Below are positions 44,005 to 55,444 of a stretch of DNA of 64,000 nt, piece by piece. The notes under the pieces were generated by a model. That model searched no databases. It was not told the DNA's origin and was given only the letters and a program-made list of their open reading frames with translations. Source of the DNA: Thermothelomyces thermophilus ATCC 42464 (Eukaryota > Ascomycota > Sordariomycetes > Sordariales > Chaetomiaceae). Positions within the stretch are counted from its first letter, which is position 1. Every line of letters begins with the position of its first letter. A program made the position numbers and the translations under genes. Where the stretch lies: assembly GCF_000226095.1 (NCBI RefSeq), contig NC_016473.1, positions 4,216,001 to 4,280,000 of the forward strand, in the 5' to 3' direction.

Positions 44005-46875
44005 ATGGTTGAAAGAGACGAGCTCGAGTCACTCTTAGAGACGGGATCCTGGAGGACCTCGCGTTCCCGGAGTCCCCGTCCGTAAGTCTGCCGTCGCGCA
44101 GAGCTTTGCATAACCAGGGGACACCTTAGCTGACAGGCATGTGTTCGCAGTTACGATTCACAAAGTAGAGAGTACGACACCTCAAAGACCAGAGTCAGTA
44201 TTCCCAGGGTAGCGGAGCTGCCATCGCGCACCAAGAAGCCACCGGCAGCATATGTCGAAGATGAGGAGGAGTCGCTGGCAAAGGAGTACGGCTCGGTCGT
44301 GTCGGCTACCCCCGACGAGGAACCCAAGCACCGCGGCGACATAGACCAGACGCCAATACTGCAGTTGGTGCACGAGTACAACCCGGAGCGCCGATTCGTG
44401 ATCATCCCGGGCGCTGCTGTGGAGGATGCCCCAAAGACCACACAGGCCAGATATGAAGCCAACACTTGCCGTAAATACGTGGTAGTGTCCTCCGACAAGG
44501 GCACCGGCAACGGAGAGAGCGAGAAAAGAGACAGTCAGAGACAGCGACGGCCCAAAGAGGAGTCGCCGGGATCGGAAGAAGAACCTGGTCGACAGAAGGC
44601 AAGGCCCGATATCCCGAAGCGGAAGAGCCATCAGGATCTGCCGAGGCTCAACACCGACTTTGACCACGAAGAGCCACCGCTCCGCCGGTCAAGCAGCCGG
44701 CGGGACCGGGATCGGCCACTAGTGCACCAAGACCCTCGAGAGTATCAAGACCCTCGAGAGTATTCTTCGTCCCGCGACAGACCCAGCGCGAGACCGTCGG
44801 ACGGCGACTTCCTTTCTCCTGCTGCTGTTCAGAGCACTAACAGGGGACGCTATCGTGTCTACTCGGATGTCCGATCTGACGCTGGATCGGGATCCGGCCG
44901 TAGCCCCTCAGCCAGGAGAGAGGCCGAGGTTGAGATGCCGGAGAGGCGGCGGCCGCACCGTTCATCCCGGTATCTGGCAAGCCCTGCCACTCATCGACGG
45001 GCCTCTTCCACAACAAACATGCGAAATCGAGACGGCTCACCTGTCGAGAGGCCGAAGACACTAATCCAACCCTACGGCTATGGCGACCCCGGTGAGATTC
45101 TCGCCTTCATGTCACCGGGAGATGATTTCATGACGGGAAGGCCCGGTAGGGACCTGTCTCCGCCAAGGAGGCCCAGGACCAGCAACTCTCCACCACCTCA
45201 CCCTCGGGGTGCCAGAGATATGCCTGGTGCGTCACCGAGTCGCCGGCGCCAGCCTCGATCCACGAACCGAGACCGCGACGGATACTCGAGCGATGATAGC
45301 TATAAGGAGCGGCGTTCGAACCGTGCCGAGCGTCCTTACCCGACGCGGTCTGCGCCAGAGCCAGAACACACGTCGACCATCTCGCCAGACCAAGCGCGGC
45401 GTCAGAATCCCAGGCTTGGTGCGGTTCCGCCTCTAGCTGCACCACTCCCGGATGAAGTACCCCAAAAGAGTCCTCGAAGTGCAACGTTTCCGACCGATAA
45501 GAGTGAGCGGTTTGGTGAGCGCTCCATGTCACCATCTTCAGCCGCGAGCGCCTCTCCGTCCCGGCGGCAGGGTCAGAGCAACAGGTTGTCGCACCCAGGA
45601 ACGCAATCTCGGGATGCGAGCGTCGGCTCAGGGTCTAACGGGTCTGCCTCGCTGCCGCCGACGGCGCCGGGCTCACTCCCTCGCGCTGCTACCCTGGATA
45701 GACCGCCAGCAGGGCCGGTAGTCAATTTGATGCGGCAAGAGTCCTCAGATGCCCAGTCGCCAACGCTATATTGGCATTCCGACCGTCGCATTGAGCACGA
45801 CGCTGGATATGGAGACGATGACGACTCGACAAGCCACGCTCTCGCCCAACTTCCCGACTGCCCGTGGAAGTATCCCACCGCGGTTCGGAGCAGGGCGGGA
45901 AGCGACCAGTTCCTGACCCTTAAGAGGGCCGAGAACTTCAGAATCTGTCGTGAGTGCTACCGGGCGCTGTTCGCCAACACCGAGTTTCAACACATGTTCG
46001 TCGCGGCTCCTATCCGCTCCGGGGATCAGATGCTGTCGTGCGATTTTGGCGCTTCTCCCTGGTACCGCATCGCGTACCTCATGACGCTAAAACACGGCTA
46101 TCCGGACCTGCGTCTATTGCAAGGGATAGCATCCGTCGCAGCGCGATCGCAGGCCTGTGCGGGGAGCCAAGTCGCGTCGCGCGTCTGGTACAGCATGATG
46201 GCGCCAAACTCGAGGCGCCCGATTTCTACGTTCAACGTCTGCCTCGGATGTGCCAAGATGATCGAGGTTCTCCTGCCAAACCTTGCGGGTGTCTTTGTGC
46301 CCCTCGATTCGCACGAGGTGACGCGCGGGGTCTGCGAGCTCTACTTTGCGCCGGACAGGAAGCGTTTCTTTGATTACTTTGAGGAGATGAAGACAACGTC
46401 GGATAAGGCTCTTGCTCGCAGGACCGCCCCCGACGTTGTCGAGCTTGTTGACCGCATCCGGGAGATATCGATCCATGATGAGTGCTTGCGCAACACTCCG
46501 ATCCCCAACCGAAGATGGCACGTCCTTCAGCGCGTGCCCGAGTTCACGGTGTGCGAAGAGTGCTTCAATACCGTCGTCTGGCCAATGATCGAAGACGCGG
46601 ACAACGGCAGCGAGGTGCCGCGGAATTTTTACAAGTACAAGCAACCGAAGCCCGTCGCGTCGTGTCAGCTGTACAGTGATCGAATGCGGCGGGTCTTCTT
46701 AGAGGCGTGCAAATACGACGACTTTGAGTTCCTGGCCAGCTGCGTCCTCCACAGACTGCAGGCTCTATCTGATATCAGGGCGAGGTACAACGAATTGCAG
46801 AGGGAGGGCCAGGACGATCCGGCGGTGCAGGATGAGCTTGCAGCGCTGGCAAGGCAGTTCAAGGAGGTTGAGTAG
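44005..46875 (+). CDS. Large Arg/Ser-rich fungal protein with a Cys-containing C-terminal domain
   Basis: Exons 44005..44081 and 44151..46875 (69-nt intron, GTAAGT...CTGAC...TTCGCAG) close in frame to 933 residues. The start MVERDELESLLETGSWRTSR sits at the first in-frame ATG and continues into an RSRSPRP block. About 600 residues are disordered, rich in Arg, Ser and Pro, with tandem DPREYQ repeats. From about residue 590 to the end a globular domain begins at WKYPTAVRSRAGSDQF, with Cys pairs in CRECY, CLGC and CEECF that could bind zinc. The second half of this domain looks conserved. No known family is recognised; nuclear function is possible but unproven. Confidence 0.8.
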
Positions 46876-47770
46876 CACTTGATTATGGGGAAGTATCCAG
46901 ACCGATTTGATATGTCCCGAAGGAACGTTGGGATAAGGCCGAGGAAGGGGGAGGGAAGGTATTAGGGAGGGCCAAGGGTAACGAGCGAAAGGGTCACGGT
47001 AGCAGCGTTTTTAAGCTACTACGTTTATGATACCAGGTGAGCAGCATCAGCAGAGAGAAAACTCTAATTATACACCCTTGCAGCTACAGTACAAAAGATG
47101 GGTACGGAGTACCATGGTTCCCCTGTGCTGAATGGGCGCATGCGCGGTCTATTTCTTTCGCCGAATCTAAACAGAAGCACATGTTTGTGGGGGATCGGCA
47201 TTCAGTTCGGACCCCTGGCAACGGAGACGAGAAACAAAAGAGCATGAAGGGCCCCAGTTTAAGAGCTCTGCACCTGCAGTATTAATATCGATATTCTCCG
47301 GTAGCAGTGCGTGCCCCGGGTTTTTTATTAGCCTGGCTGTGTTTAGACGTTACACGGCGGGGTGGTGTTGGAAATCAGCCGGAGGTCCTTTTGAAAAACC
47401 CCCCCCCCCCGGCAACCACAGCGGACGAGTCGGGGGGGACTTGAACGACAATCAACCTCAATATCGTCACCCATTCCCCGGATCCGTACGTTGGGGCCCT
47501 GCGGGTGCAATACGGGAAAAATAAACCCACCTATCAGGGATAAATCGCATGCTCTTGGGGCTGCGTTTGAGCGAGATGCCCGACCGTCCTCTCCTTCTCG
47601 CCGACTTGCCGCTCGACTACTACATACAAAGAAGCCAGCCATGGCAGGCTAGGGGCCATCACCGTACTACTCTCACCTACCTTAGCTACCCACCGGCCTA
47701 CCGCCAACACCCCCCTCCTCCCTTCTCCCCCCCTTCTTGACCCTATAAGCACCGAGCAAAGCAGCACAGG
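46876..47770. other. Promoter region of the GH28 gene
   Basis: A poly-C tract (47399..47410) and a TATAAG box at about 47744, 27 nt before the ATG, lie here. A GTACGGAGTAC palindrome lies near 47101..47111. No gene is supported. Confidence 0.5.
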
Positions 47771-49119
47771 ATGCGGTTCTCGACACTGTTCCCGGTGCTC
47801 AGCACCGTCGTCCTCCCGTCCTCGGCCGCCCTCGTCAAGGAAGGCTCAAGGTGCGTCGTGAGCCCCATCTCGGCCGCCGTCGCCTCCTCCGAGGAGGGCG
47901 GACTGGTCGCGCGCCAGTCCCAGGTGGACGACACGCCGCAGATCCTCGAGGCCTTCTCGCAGTGCGGCCAGGATGGCACCATCATCCTGCAGGAGGGCAC
48001 CTATCACATCCGGCAGGTCATGGACACGACCAACCTGCGCAACGTGTCCATCGAGATCTACGGCACGCTGGTCTGGAGCGCCGACAACCTCGACTACTGG
48101 CGGCGGGCCAGCTTCGACGTCGTCTACGCCGGCCGCCAGACCGCCTGGCGCATCGGCGGGCGCGACATCACCATGCGCGGCTTCGGCAAGGCCCTCTTCG
48201 ACGGCAACGGCCAGGCCTGGATCGACCTGGCCAACGGCGCGTCCAACCTGAACGGGAGGCCCATCTCGCTGACCGTCTGGTACGGCACCAACGTGTTGAT
48301 CGACGGCATCACCTGGTAGGGTTTCCTCTTTTTTTTTTTTTTTTTTTGTTGTTGTTGTTGTTATTGCCCGGCAACGCGACGGGCATGCCACACCGTCCCC
48401 GCGAGTAGCTAGCTGACGGGGAGGACAGGCGGATGGCGCAGTTCTGGCACACTTTTGTTGCCCACTCGGAGAACGTGACCATGACCAACTTGGACATGTA
48501 CACCCTCTCTTCCAACGGTAGGAGTTCCCAGAACACGGACGGGACGGATACCTGGAACTCCAAGAATATCTTCATCGCGAACTGGACGGTGACCTGTGGT
48601 GATGTGAGTTTTTTTTTGTTTTGTTTTGTTTTGTTTTGTTTTGTTTCGTTTTTTTGGCGCTGCTTCCAAAAACCCCCCTTCTTTCCTCTCTTTTCCCCTC
48701 CCCCAACAAAAACACCTCGGAAATATCCCAACTCGTCGGTCAGGATACCAAGGCATGCTGACTCTTCTGCGACCAGGACTGCATCGCTGTCAAGGGTAAC
48801 AGCACCAATGTCCACGTCAAGAACGTGGCATGCACCGAGTCCGGCGCCACCGTCATCGGCAGCATCGGCTCCAACGCGTGGCAGCCCGACTACGTCGAGA
48901 ACGTCGTGTTTGAGAACATCACGGCCAAGCACTCGAGCAACGCCGCCTGGATCAAAACGTACCCTGGAACGGGATACGTCCGCAACGTCACCTTCCGCAA
49001 CATCCACTTCGAGGACGTCAACCAGCCCATCTACCTATCCTCGTGCATCTGTACGTCTTGGCCTCCTCCTTTCCCTCCCTTCCTATCGCCTCCTTTCTTT
49101 CTTCCCCAAACTTGTAATT

Positions 49120-49152
<33 letters not shown>

Positions 49153-49464
49153 GAAAAAGGGGAAACTAACAAGATATAATCACCAGACTCGTACACCAAC
49201 TGCGACTCGTCCCGCCTCAGGATCACGGACGTCACCTGGCAGAACATCACGGGCACGAGCCGGTACAACGTGGCGGCGGCCATGCACTGCAGCGCGGCCG
49301 CCCCCTGCGACGGCTTCCGCTTCGAGAACATCGACATCAAGCCCAAGAACGGCGGCTCCGCCAAGGTGCTGTGCTCCAACATCCAGAACCAGGCCACCAT
49401 GGGCCTCACCTGTACCGGGCCCTGTCCGGGCTCCCAGCCGCAGCAGCTGTCGGGGAACGTGTGA
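47771..49464 (+). CDS. Secreted GH28 glycosidase, exo-polygalacturonase/exo-rhamnogalacturonase-like
   Basis: Four exons (47771..48315, 48429..48603, 48777..49050, 49187..49464) close in frame to 423 residues. A signal peptide (MRFSTLFPVLSTVVLPSSA) starts the protein. GH28 motifs: NTD at 217-219; GDD at 239-241, split between its two Asp codons by an intron; then, where most members have GHG, GAT at 263-265; where most have RIK, WIK at 298-300. The Asp residues of NTD and GDD needed for catalysis are present, but the His and Arg are replaced. This suits exo-acting or rhamnogalacturonan-specific subgroups, or altered activity. Likely acts on pectin outside the cell. Each intron carries a simple-sequence tract. 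Confidence 0.88.
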
Positions 49465-50424
49465 TAACCCCCTAACTAAGCGACTCTTTTTTCTTGGTGC
49501 GTCGGATGACCACGGGAAGAAAGGCAGTACGAGTAGGAGGCAAGGAGACCTGGAAAGTCTTCAAGAGGCGTGATATATACTAGTTTCATAACATTATCCA
49601 CTGTGGATGTGTTTCGCGGTCCTTGATGGACAAGGTGATAGTCGAGCATATACTTGGTCACCTGGAGACCAAGAAGAAGAAATGAAGCTGGCAATGGTTT
49701 CCCGCTACGGAGAGGGAGTCATCCATTGTGTCCAAGCCTTTGTTTATATATTGGCTACGCCCCTTCTTGACGGCAGAGGACGGGCATTGCAGGTTAGCGA
49801 AGGAGGTGGGCCAGAAAGATGTGGGAGGGAAAAAAAGATGGGGGATCGGATGTGCTCAATGTTCAGTGTTCCCATTCACTTCCGCAATTGCTTCGAAAGG
49901 CTGGGAGTGCCTCTTGCTAAGGATTAAAGGCGAAACATATCTATGACCAACGCCTGAGTCGGGCTTCGAGTTCTTCCTTTCCTAGCTTTCTTATGTGTTT
50001 CAGCTGCATTTCTTGTAATTAAACATCGCCACCCGCTCTTAAGACGATGGTAACCGGCAATCCTGACAACCACTAGCTCATTTGTCCTCCCCGCGTCACG
50101 GCGGGACAAGAACCAAAGCTCCGCGTTTCGGCTCGGAATGAGGACACGTCTACCGCCACCTTCAGAATTTCCCTACGTTCGCCGCCGGTCCCTAATTATT
50201 GGGGACCTTCAGGAGGAGGAGGAGGTAGTCGAAGCTGCTACAAGGCTCGAAGGACGGTCGTTGGCATCGTAGTCCTCAAGCGGCCTCTAGTCCCGAGGAG
50301 ACGCCTCAGGCACTGCGACCCCATAACCAAGGCGTTGCGGGATGGGAAGCTGGGAGGGCAGTCGTCGGCGGGATCGGGACCGGTGATCTGTAGCGGCAAC
50401 GATAGTCTGTAAAAGCCGCTTTAT
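49465..50424. other. Convergent 3' spacer
   Basis: No gene is supported; a purine-rich GGAGGAGGAGG tract lies near 50212..50226. Confidence 0.4.
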
Positions 50425-51672
50425 CTAGGCCCCTCCATTTTCTTTTGGTAGTCCGGTAGAGCTGTCGCTATGGTCAAGACTCAGAAGGGCGCTCGACAAG
50501 GTCGTGATGGCGTCGCTGAGAGGAATTCGTGGAAGGGGTCGTGCAGCAGCTTGCGCAACGCTCCTCAGCAGTTGCTCTTCATCATCGGTACAGCACGCAT
50601 CGGCCATTGCCAACATGATTCGCCCGAGCGCCCAAATGTCATTTTGTTTCCGTGCCTCGATACTCCAAGACAGTGGATCATCCCCTTTATCGAGCATCTC
50701 CGGGGAGAGCCACTGACGAGTGACCCCTCCAATGCCGCTGATGTCAATTAACACCGCGTCAAAGTCGGCGCTAATAACAATATTAGCGGGCTTTAGATCC
50801 ATGTGAGCCAGTCCGCGCTGATGCATTTCAGCAAGAGCCGAGGCGATCTGGAGCGCCCACTGGCACCAGCGCCCATTGGTCTCGGCCTTTGGTGATTTCA
50901 ATGTATCTTCTAGTGTTCCGTTCGGATGGTACTCGAGGAGAATCCCACGTAATACGTTGGAATCGTTCTCTTTGCCGGTCTGAGTGGTCTGGTATGGATT
51001 CTGCGAGATAACGGCCGCGACTAGCTGCACAATGCCAACTGTATTACCGCGAAATAGCTCCAAGTTCTGTAGCTCCTGCTGCAGCACCTCGGTATCCGGG
51101 GGAACGTAGTGGGGCCGCTCAACTTCCTTATAGACATATACTGTCTCATCGCCATAGAGGAGCACCTTGTAAACAGAGTGACCGTTAAGCTCTTCTTTCT
51201 CCCTAATTTCAGATAGCTCCTTGGTAGGTATACCACTGTCGTTATCGAAAACAGGGAATCGTATTCGGAGCGGGTCTTCCAGGGTCCGGACCCAGAGGTG
51301 GCTGATGACGGAGATATATTCGCTATCTGCAGCCGGTTGTGTCTGGCATGGCAGCCTGACGCTCTGCGTACCGGGGTCAAGCGACAGGATAACCTCGGTA
51401 ACCGTGTTATCTAGAAGTTGTATCCGGCGAAAATCAATACAGCGACAGAGATCTTGCAGATCATTCCGTCGCTTCAGCTTTTTGCCAAAGATCGGGTGCT
51501 GGTCGTCCTGAATAGTGCCGTGAAAGGAGACTTTAAGGTGCCACTGAGAGCGAGAGGAACGTAGAATGAGCTTTAGCCAGCGCTTTCGGGGCTGTACTGC
51601 ATTCTCTCCATACGTCCTCGGCAAGAACTCAATGACCAACGGTTCCGGATACTTCAGGCTCAGTGCCATCAT
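50425..51672 (-). CDS. Atypical protein-kinase-like fungal protein
   Basis: A single exon encodes 415 residues. The C-terminal half has a kinase fold: the lysine candidate K182 in VYVYKEV, a catalytic-loop HMDLKPAN (H290, D292, N297), a DIS in place of DFG (310-312) and SPE in place of APE (323-325), then DIWALG. The Asp and Asn of the loop are kept but the Arg of HRD is Met. The N-terminal half (1-165) is of unknown fold. Such single-exon kinase-like proteins are common in Sordariomycete expansions, and their function is unknown. The gene's AT3-leaning codon use differs from its neighbours, hinting at recent origin or fast evolution. Confidence 0.75.
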   Translation of the reverse strand: MMALSLKYPEPLVIEFLPRTYGENAVQPRKRWLKLILRSSRSQWHLKVSFHGTIQDDQHPIFGKKLKRRNDLQDLCRCIDFRRIQLLDNTVTEVILSLDPGTQSVRLPCQTQPAADSEYISVISHLWVRTLEDPLRIRFPVFDNDSGIPTKELSEIREKEELNGHSVYKVLLYGDETVYVYKEVERPHYVPPDTEVLQQELQNLELFRGNTVGIVQLVAAVISQNPYQTTQTGKENDSNVLRGILLEYHPNGTLEDTLKSPKAETNGRWCQWALQIASALAEMHQRGLAHMDLKPANIVISADFDAVLIDISGIGGVTRQWLSPEMLDKGDDPLSWSIEARKQNDIWALGRIMLAMADACCTDDEEQLLRSVAQAAARPLPRIPLSDAITTLSSALLSLDHSDSSTGLPKENGGA

Positions 51673-52746
51673 AGAAATTAGATCCCTAGAGAGACACTGG
51701 GATGCGCGGAGACCTGGTTAATCGACGAAGTCTTTAGTACTGTATATCTTGATTCCCTGCTTCAGATCCCGGTTCTTCCTGCATGTTCTTCAACTTGGAC
51801 AGGCCGGAGAAGAGGGAAGGCAAAGGGCATACAAATACGTCTAACATACCTCGACGGCGGCTGCAGAGAGGAGAAGCTCAAATAGCCTGGCTCACCCTGC
51901 GGTCAAATTTAGCAGCTTCGTTATTCCCCAAGTTAACAAACGCTGTAATGTAATCATGGCCAGGGATGCCTAGAACTTGCACCGTAATAAACAACTCGAG
52001 GCGGGGTACAAAACATCCAATGCTACTTTCCTGGCCACCCTGGCTCCCTGGCTTGGAAAATACATATATAACCCTCACCTTTCCAAGTCTTGCAGTGTCT
52101 TGAAAGTTTCATTGCCGTTGTGCAGGTTTTAGAAGGTTTCGCTTTTCTAAGGGTTAGGGGTAGGGATAACGTAACGCAGGCCAAACCTTATAATTACCTT
52201 GTGAACAAAAGTTACCTATATGGCGAGCCAAAAGGAGGACTAAATAGTACGTCCGTACATTAGGATGCATTTCCTGTAAAACGCTAGGTAGACATGTTCA
52301 GGGCTTCCGAAAATGGCGGGTCAGGGCTGCCGTTTTTGGAAGTTCAAACACCGAGACACGCACTACCGTACTCCGTAGTATAGGTGGAATTTAAGCCTAC
52401 AGCTCCGGACTACGCCGGCTGGTGGAGACCCAGCCAGCTGGCGGAGAACCCACAAATTCCTGGCTTTGGACTAGCGCAGATTAGGGCCAGCGGGCGCGTG
52501 AGGAAGCCCCACGAGCACACTTCGCCGAATATTGCAAAATTTCAATTGGAGCTTTTCGCTGGCCTCGACTTTTCGCATCTTCAACAACCCGCCCAACGAT
52601 CAGGTAAGTCACGGCCGCTCCGAGAAGAGGACTCTTTGTTCTTGAAGCTCCGGCAGCTCTCGACGAAACCGCACAACGCAACGAATCTCGGTCGCTGACT
52701 CTCCCGTCTGCTGTAGCCGAAATACTTGTCCCGACACTTGGACAAG
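51673..52746. other. Divergent promoter region upstream of RPL4, with a 5'-UTR intron
   Basis: No gene is supported in the first 900 nt. TACTCCGTA motifs occur at about 52368..52380. A GTAAGT donor at 52604 and CTGTAG acceptor at 52716 define a probable 5'-UTR intron. Confidence 0.45.
52604..52716 (+). other. Probable 5'-UTR intron of RPL4
   Basis: A strong GTAAGT donor, a CTGAC branch point at 52696 and a CTGTAG acceptor flank a 113-nt intron that ends 30 nt before the ATG. Introns in ribosomal-protein leaders are common in fungi. Confidence 0.55.
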
Positions 52747-54067
52747 ATGGCCTCCCGCCCGACCGTTACCGTTTTCGGCGCCGATGGCAAGGCCACCGGC
52801 GCCACTGAGGTCCTCCCCAAGGTCTTCAGCGCCCCCATCCGCCCGGATATCGTCAAGCACGTCCACACCGGCATGGCCAAGAACAAGAGGCAGCCGTACG
52901 CCGTCAGCGAGAAGGCCGGCCACCAGACCTCTGCCGAGTCGTGGGGCACTGGTGAGTGGAATCCTGGACCTGGGCGATTTTTGAAGAGAATGGATGGGGT
53001 AAAAGAGAAGGGTTTTGGGAAGTCGAAGTGGGCGTGGAATTGGGGTGTGATTTGAGGGGAAAGCGGTGCTCGGAGAAGGAAGTAACTGATTTCGGACGTT
53101 CTCAGGTCGCGCTGTTGCCCGTATCCCCCGTGTCTCGGGCGGTGGTACTCACCGTGCCGGCCAGGCTGCTTTCGGTAACATGTGCCGTTCCGGCCGCATG
53201 TTCGCTCCTACCAAGATCTGGCGCAAGTGGCACGTCAAGATCAACCAGGGCCAGAAGTATGTGCAGATCGCAGCTCTGTTTGTTTGGAGGGTTGGTGGTC
53301 CTGATTTTCTGACCTTGTCCGACAGGCGCTTCGCTACTGCCTCCGCCCTTGCCGCCTCTGCTGTGGCTCCTCTCCTGTTCGCTCGCGGCCACCAGGTTTC
53401 GACCGTCCCCGAGGTTCCCCTGGTCGTCGACTCTGCCGCCGTCGCCGGTGACGCGCTCGCCAAGACCTCTGCCGCTCTCGCCCTCCTGAAGGCTGTCGGC
53501 GCCGGTCCCGACGTGGAGAAGGTCAAGGCCTCCAAGAAGCTCCGTGCGGGCAAGGGCAAGCTCAGGGGCCGCCGCCACCGCCAGCGCCGTGGCCCTCTGG
53601 TCGTCTACAGCCCGGAGACCGACGGCAAGGAGCTCGTCAAGGGCTTCCGCAACATCCCCGGTGTCGAGACCTGCCCGGTTGATGCCCTCAACCTCCTCCA
53701 GCTTGCCCCCGGTGGCCACCTCGGCCGCTTCATCGTCTGGACCTCTGCTGCCATCAAGCAGCTCGACTCGGTGTACGAGAGCAAGAAAGGCTTCTACCTG
53801 CCGCCCGGCATCGTCACGCAGGCCGACCTCACCCGTCTCATCAACAGCACTGAAATCCAGAGCGTCCTCCGTGCCCCCAAGGGCGAGGCCCGCACTAAGC
53901 GCAGCGCCGTGCAGAAGAAGAACCCGCTGGTCAACAAGCAGATCCAGCTCCGCCTCAACCCTTACGCGGCGACCTTCAAGAAGGAGAAGCTGGGTGAGCT
54001 CAAGGCTGATGAGGGCAAGCCTAAGCCTACTCCGGCGGAGTTCAAGGAGCAGCTGCACGAGCTCTAA
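52747..54067 (+). CDS. RPL4: 60S ribosomal protein uL4 (L4)
   Basis: Three exons (52747..52951, 53106..53256, 53326..54067) close in frame to 365 residues. The protein matches the universal uL4 core: [20 protein letters not shown], then [20 protein letters not shown] and LFARGHQV. The long extension loop [13 protein letters not shown] lines the exit tunnel. The C-terminus [20 protein letters not shown] is the eukaryotic extension. Codon use is highly biased, as expected of an abundant protein. Introns are 154 and 69 nt with GTGAGT and GTATGT donors. Confidence 0.97.
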
Positions 54068-55444
54068 GCTGGGGTTAGGCAAAAGGGACGGAATCGGGTG
54101 TGGGTACTTCTCGGCGTAATGGATTAGGCATGTGTGCTCGCACATGAATGAATTCTGATACCGGACATGCGGCATTTTGCTTTGTGACATGATTGTGCAT
54201 TTTCAAACAAGCAGCAGAGCTCGAGATGAAATTGGAGTCTCGAGTGGCAGCAAGCCTAAGGCAACTACAAAGTTCCATTCCCGGCGTTTGTTAAGTGTAT
54301 TGATTTGTCTCCTGTCTTTTTCTCCTTTGGACCAATGCCCGATGATGGCAGCTCTGTTGCTCACCGACCCAGCGTCGGGACGAAGCGCGCCATCCGATTA
54401 AGGACGCTGCTGAACCTTCACTAGGATACTGTAAGTGGCTGTCATGTGCAGCAGATTGGCCGGTCACGAGCCCTATTTTGGGCTTCGCCGATCCTTGACT
54501 AAGCTCAACGCGGGGATTTCACGTTGGACTGGTGGAGGAAAGAGAGGGAGTGGTAAGCATATGTCCGACTGTGTGGCCTTTGCGTCTCGTCGTGTTTCAA
54601 TTCACAACGATAGTCCTGAAACGCTATTGCCTCCCTTCCTCGGTCGAATGCTCGCGGGAGCTTTGGTGTCTGTGGGCTCTTCGAGTCGCGTGGAGTCGGA
54701 GCATCGGCAAGGTGGCCCGTGCAACAACAAGGGTCAGAACGATTTGGGATGTGGGTTCGGTGGGTCTCGTTCAGCCACGACACCTTTCCTGCAGGTTGCG
54801 ATGCAAGGGACCCCGCCAACAAGGATCTTGGAAGATGACGTCGACGGGCTGTTCTTCAAAGAGAGACGCGCGCAGAAGCGTGGCGCTCCTTGTTCGTCTC
54901 CCCCGAGTCTCGACTCCAGCTTTTCACTCAGGAAGCGGTCTGGACCCCAACATGATCCCCAATTTTCCCGAGGCCCCAAAAGAGTTGACCCTTGTCGGAG
55001 TGCGCATCACACAGATCTTCGATCTCTTGGCCCAGTTTGGTTTGTTCTCATCTTTCTCCTTGGTCTTCGACATCACTCGCAAGCTCCGCTCCTTCCGACC
55101 TTACTCGTTGAACCTACCAAGTCCCATGTAGCCAGCCATCCTCAGCTTGCGCTCATCGTCAGGATCCGGGTTTTTTTCCTTTTCTCTTTCTCCCTCCCCT
55201 TTTCTTTTTCTTTTTTTTTTGTTTCTTTTCACAAGCAACCCAGTTACTTTTTTTGTGTAAAGCGGCACGTCGGTCGCTCGTTTCCTATTTTGCTCTCCCT
55301 GGACCCAGGACTCTAGGGTTTGCGCAGTCAAGCGGACAGAACGATCGCCAAGTTAGACCGCCGTAGTGCCTTATTGACAAACAACCATACCACGCTTCCG
55401 CCCGCCGACACGGCCTGCTGGTCCAGGCTCAACTCCTTGCCCGC
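54068..55444. other. Spacer between RPL4 and EIS1
   Basis: Several overlapping 200-290-codon frames in 54435..55316 are not protein-like. A T-rich tract lies at about 55170..55255. No gene is supported. Confidence 0.45.

Noticed and set aside
54435-55316. A 293-codon plus-strand frame
   Set aside because: Ends in T-rich DNA that yields Phe/Ser runs, has no domain and is not supported by splice signals.
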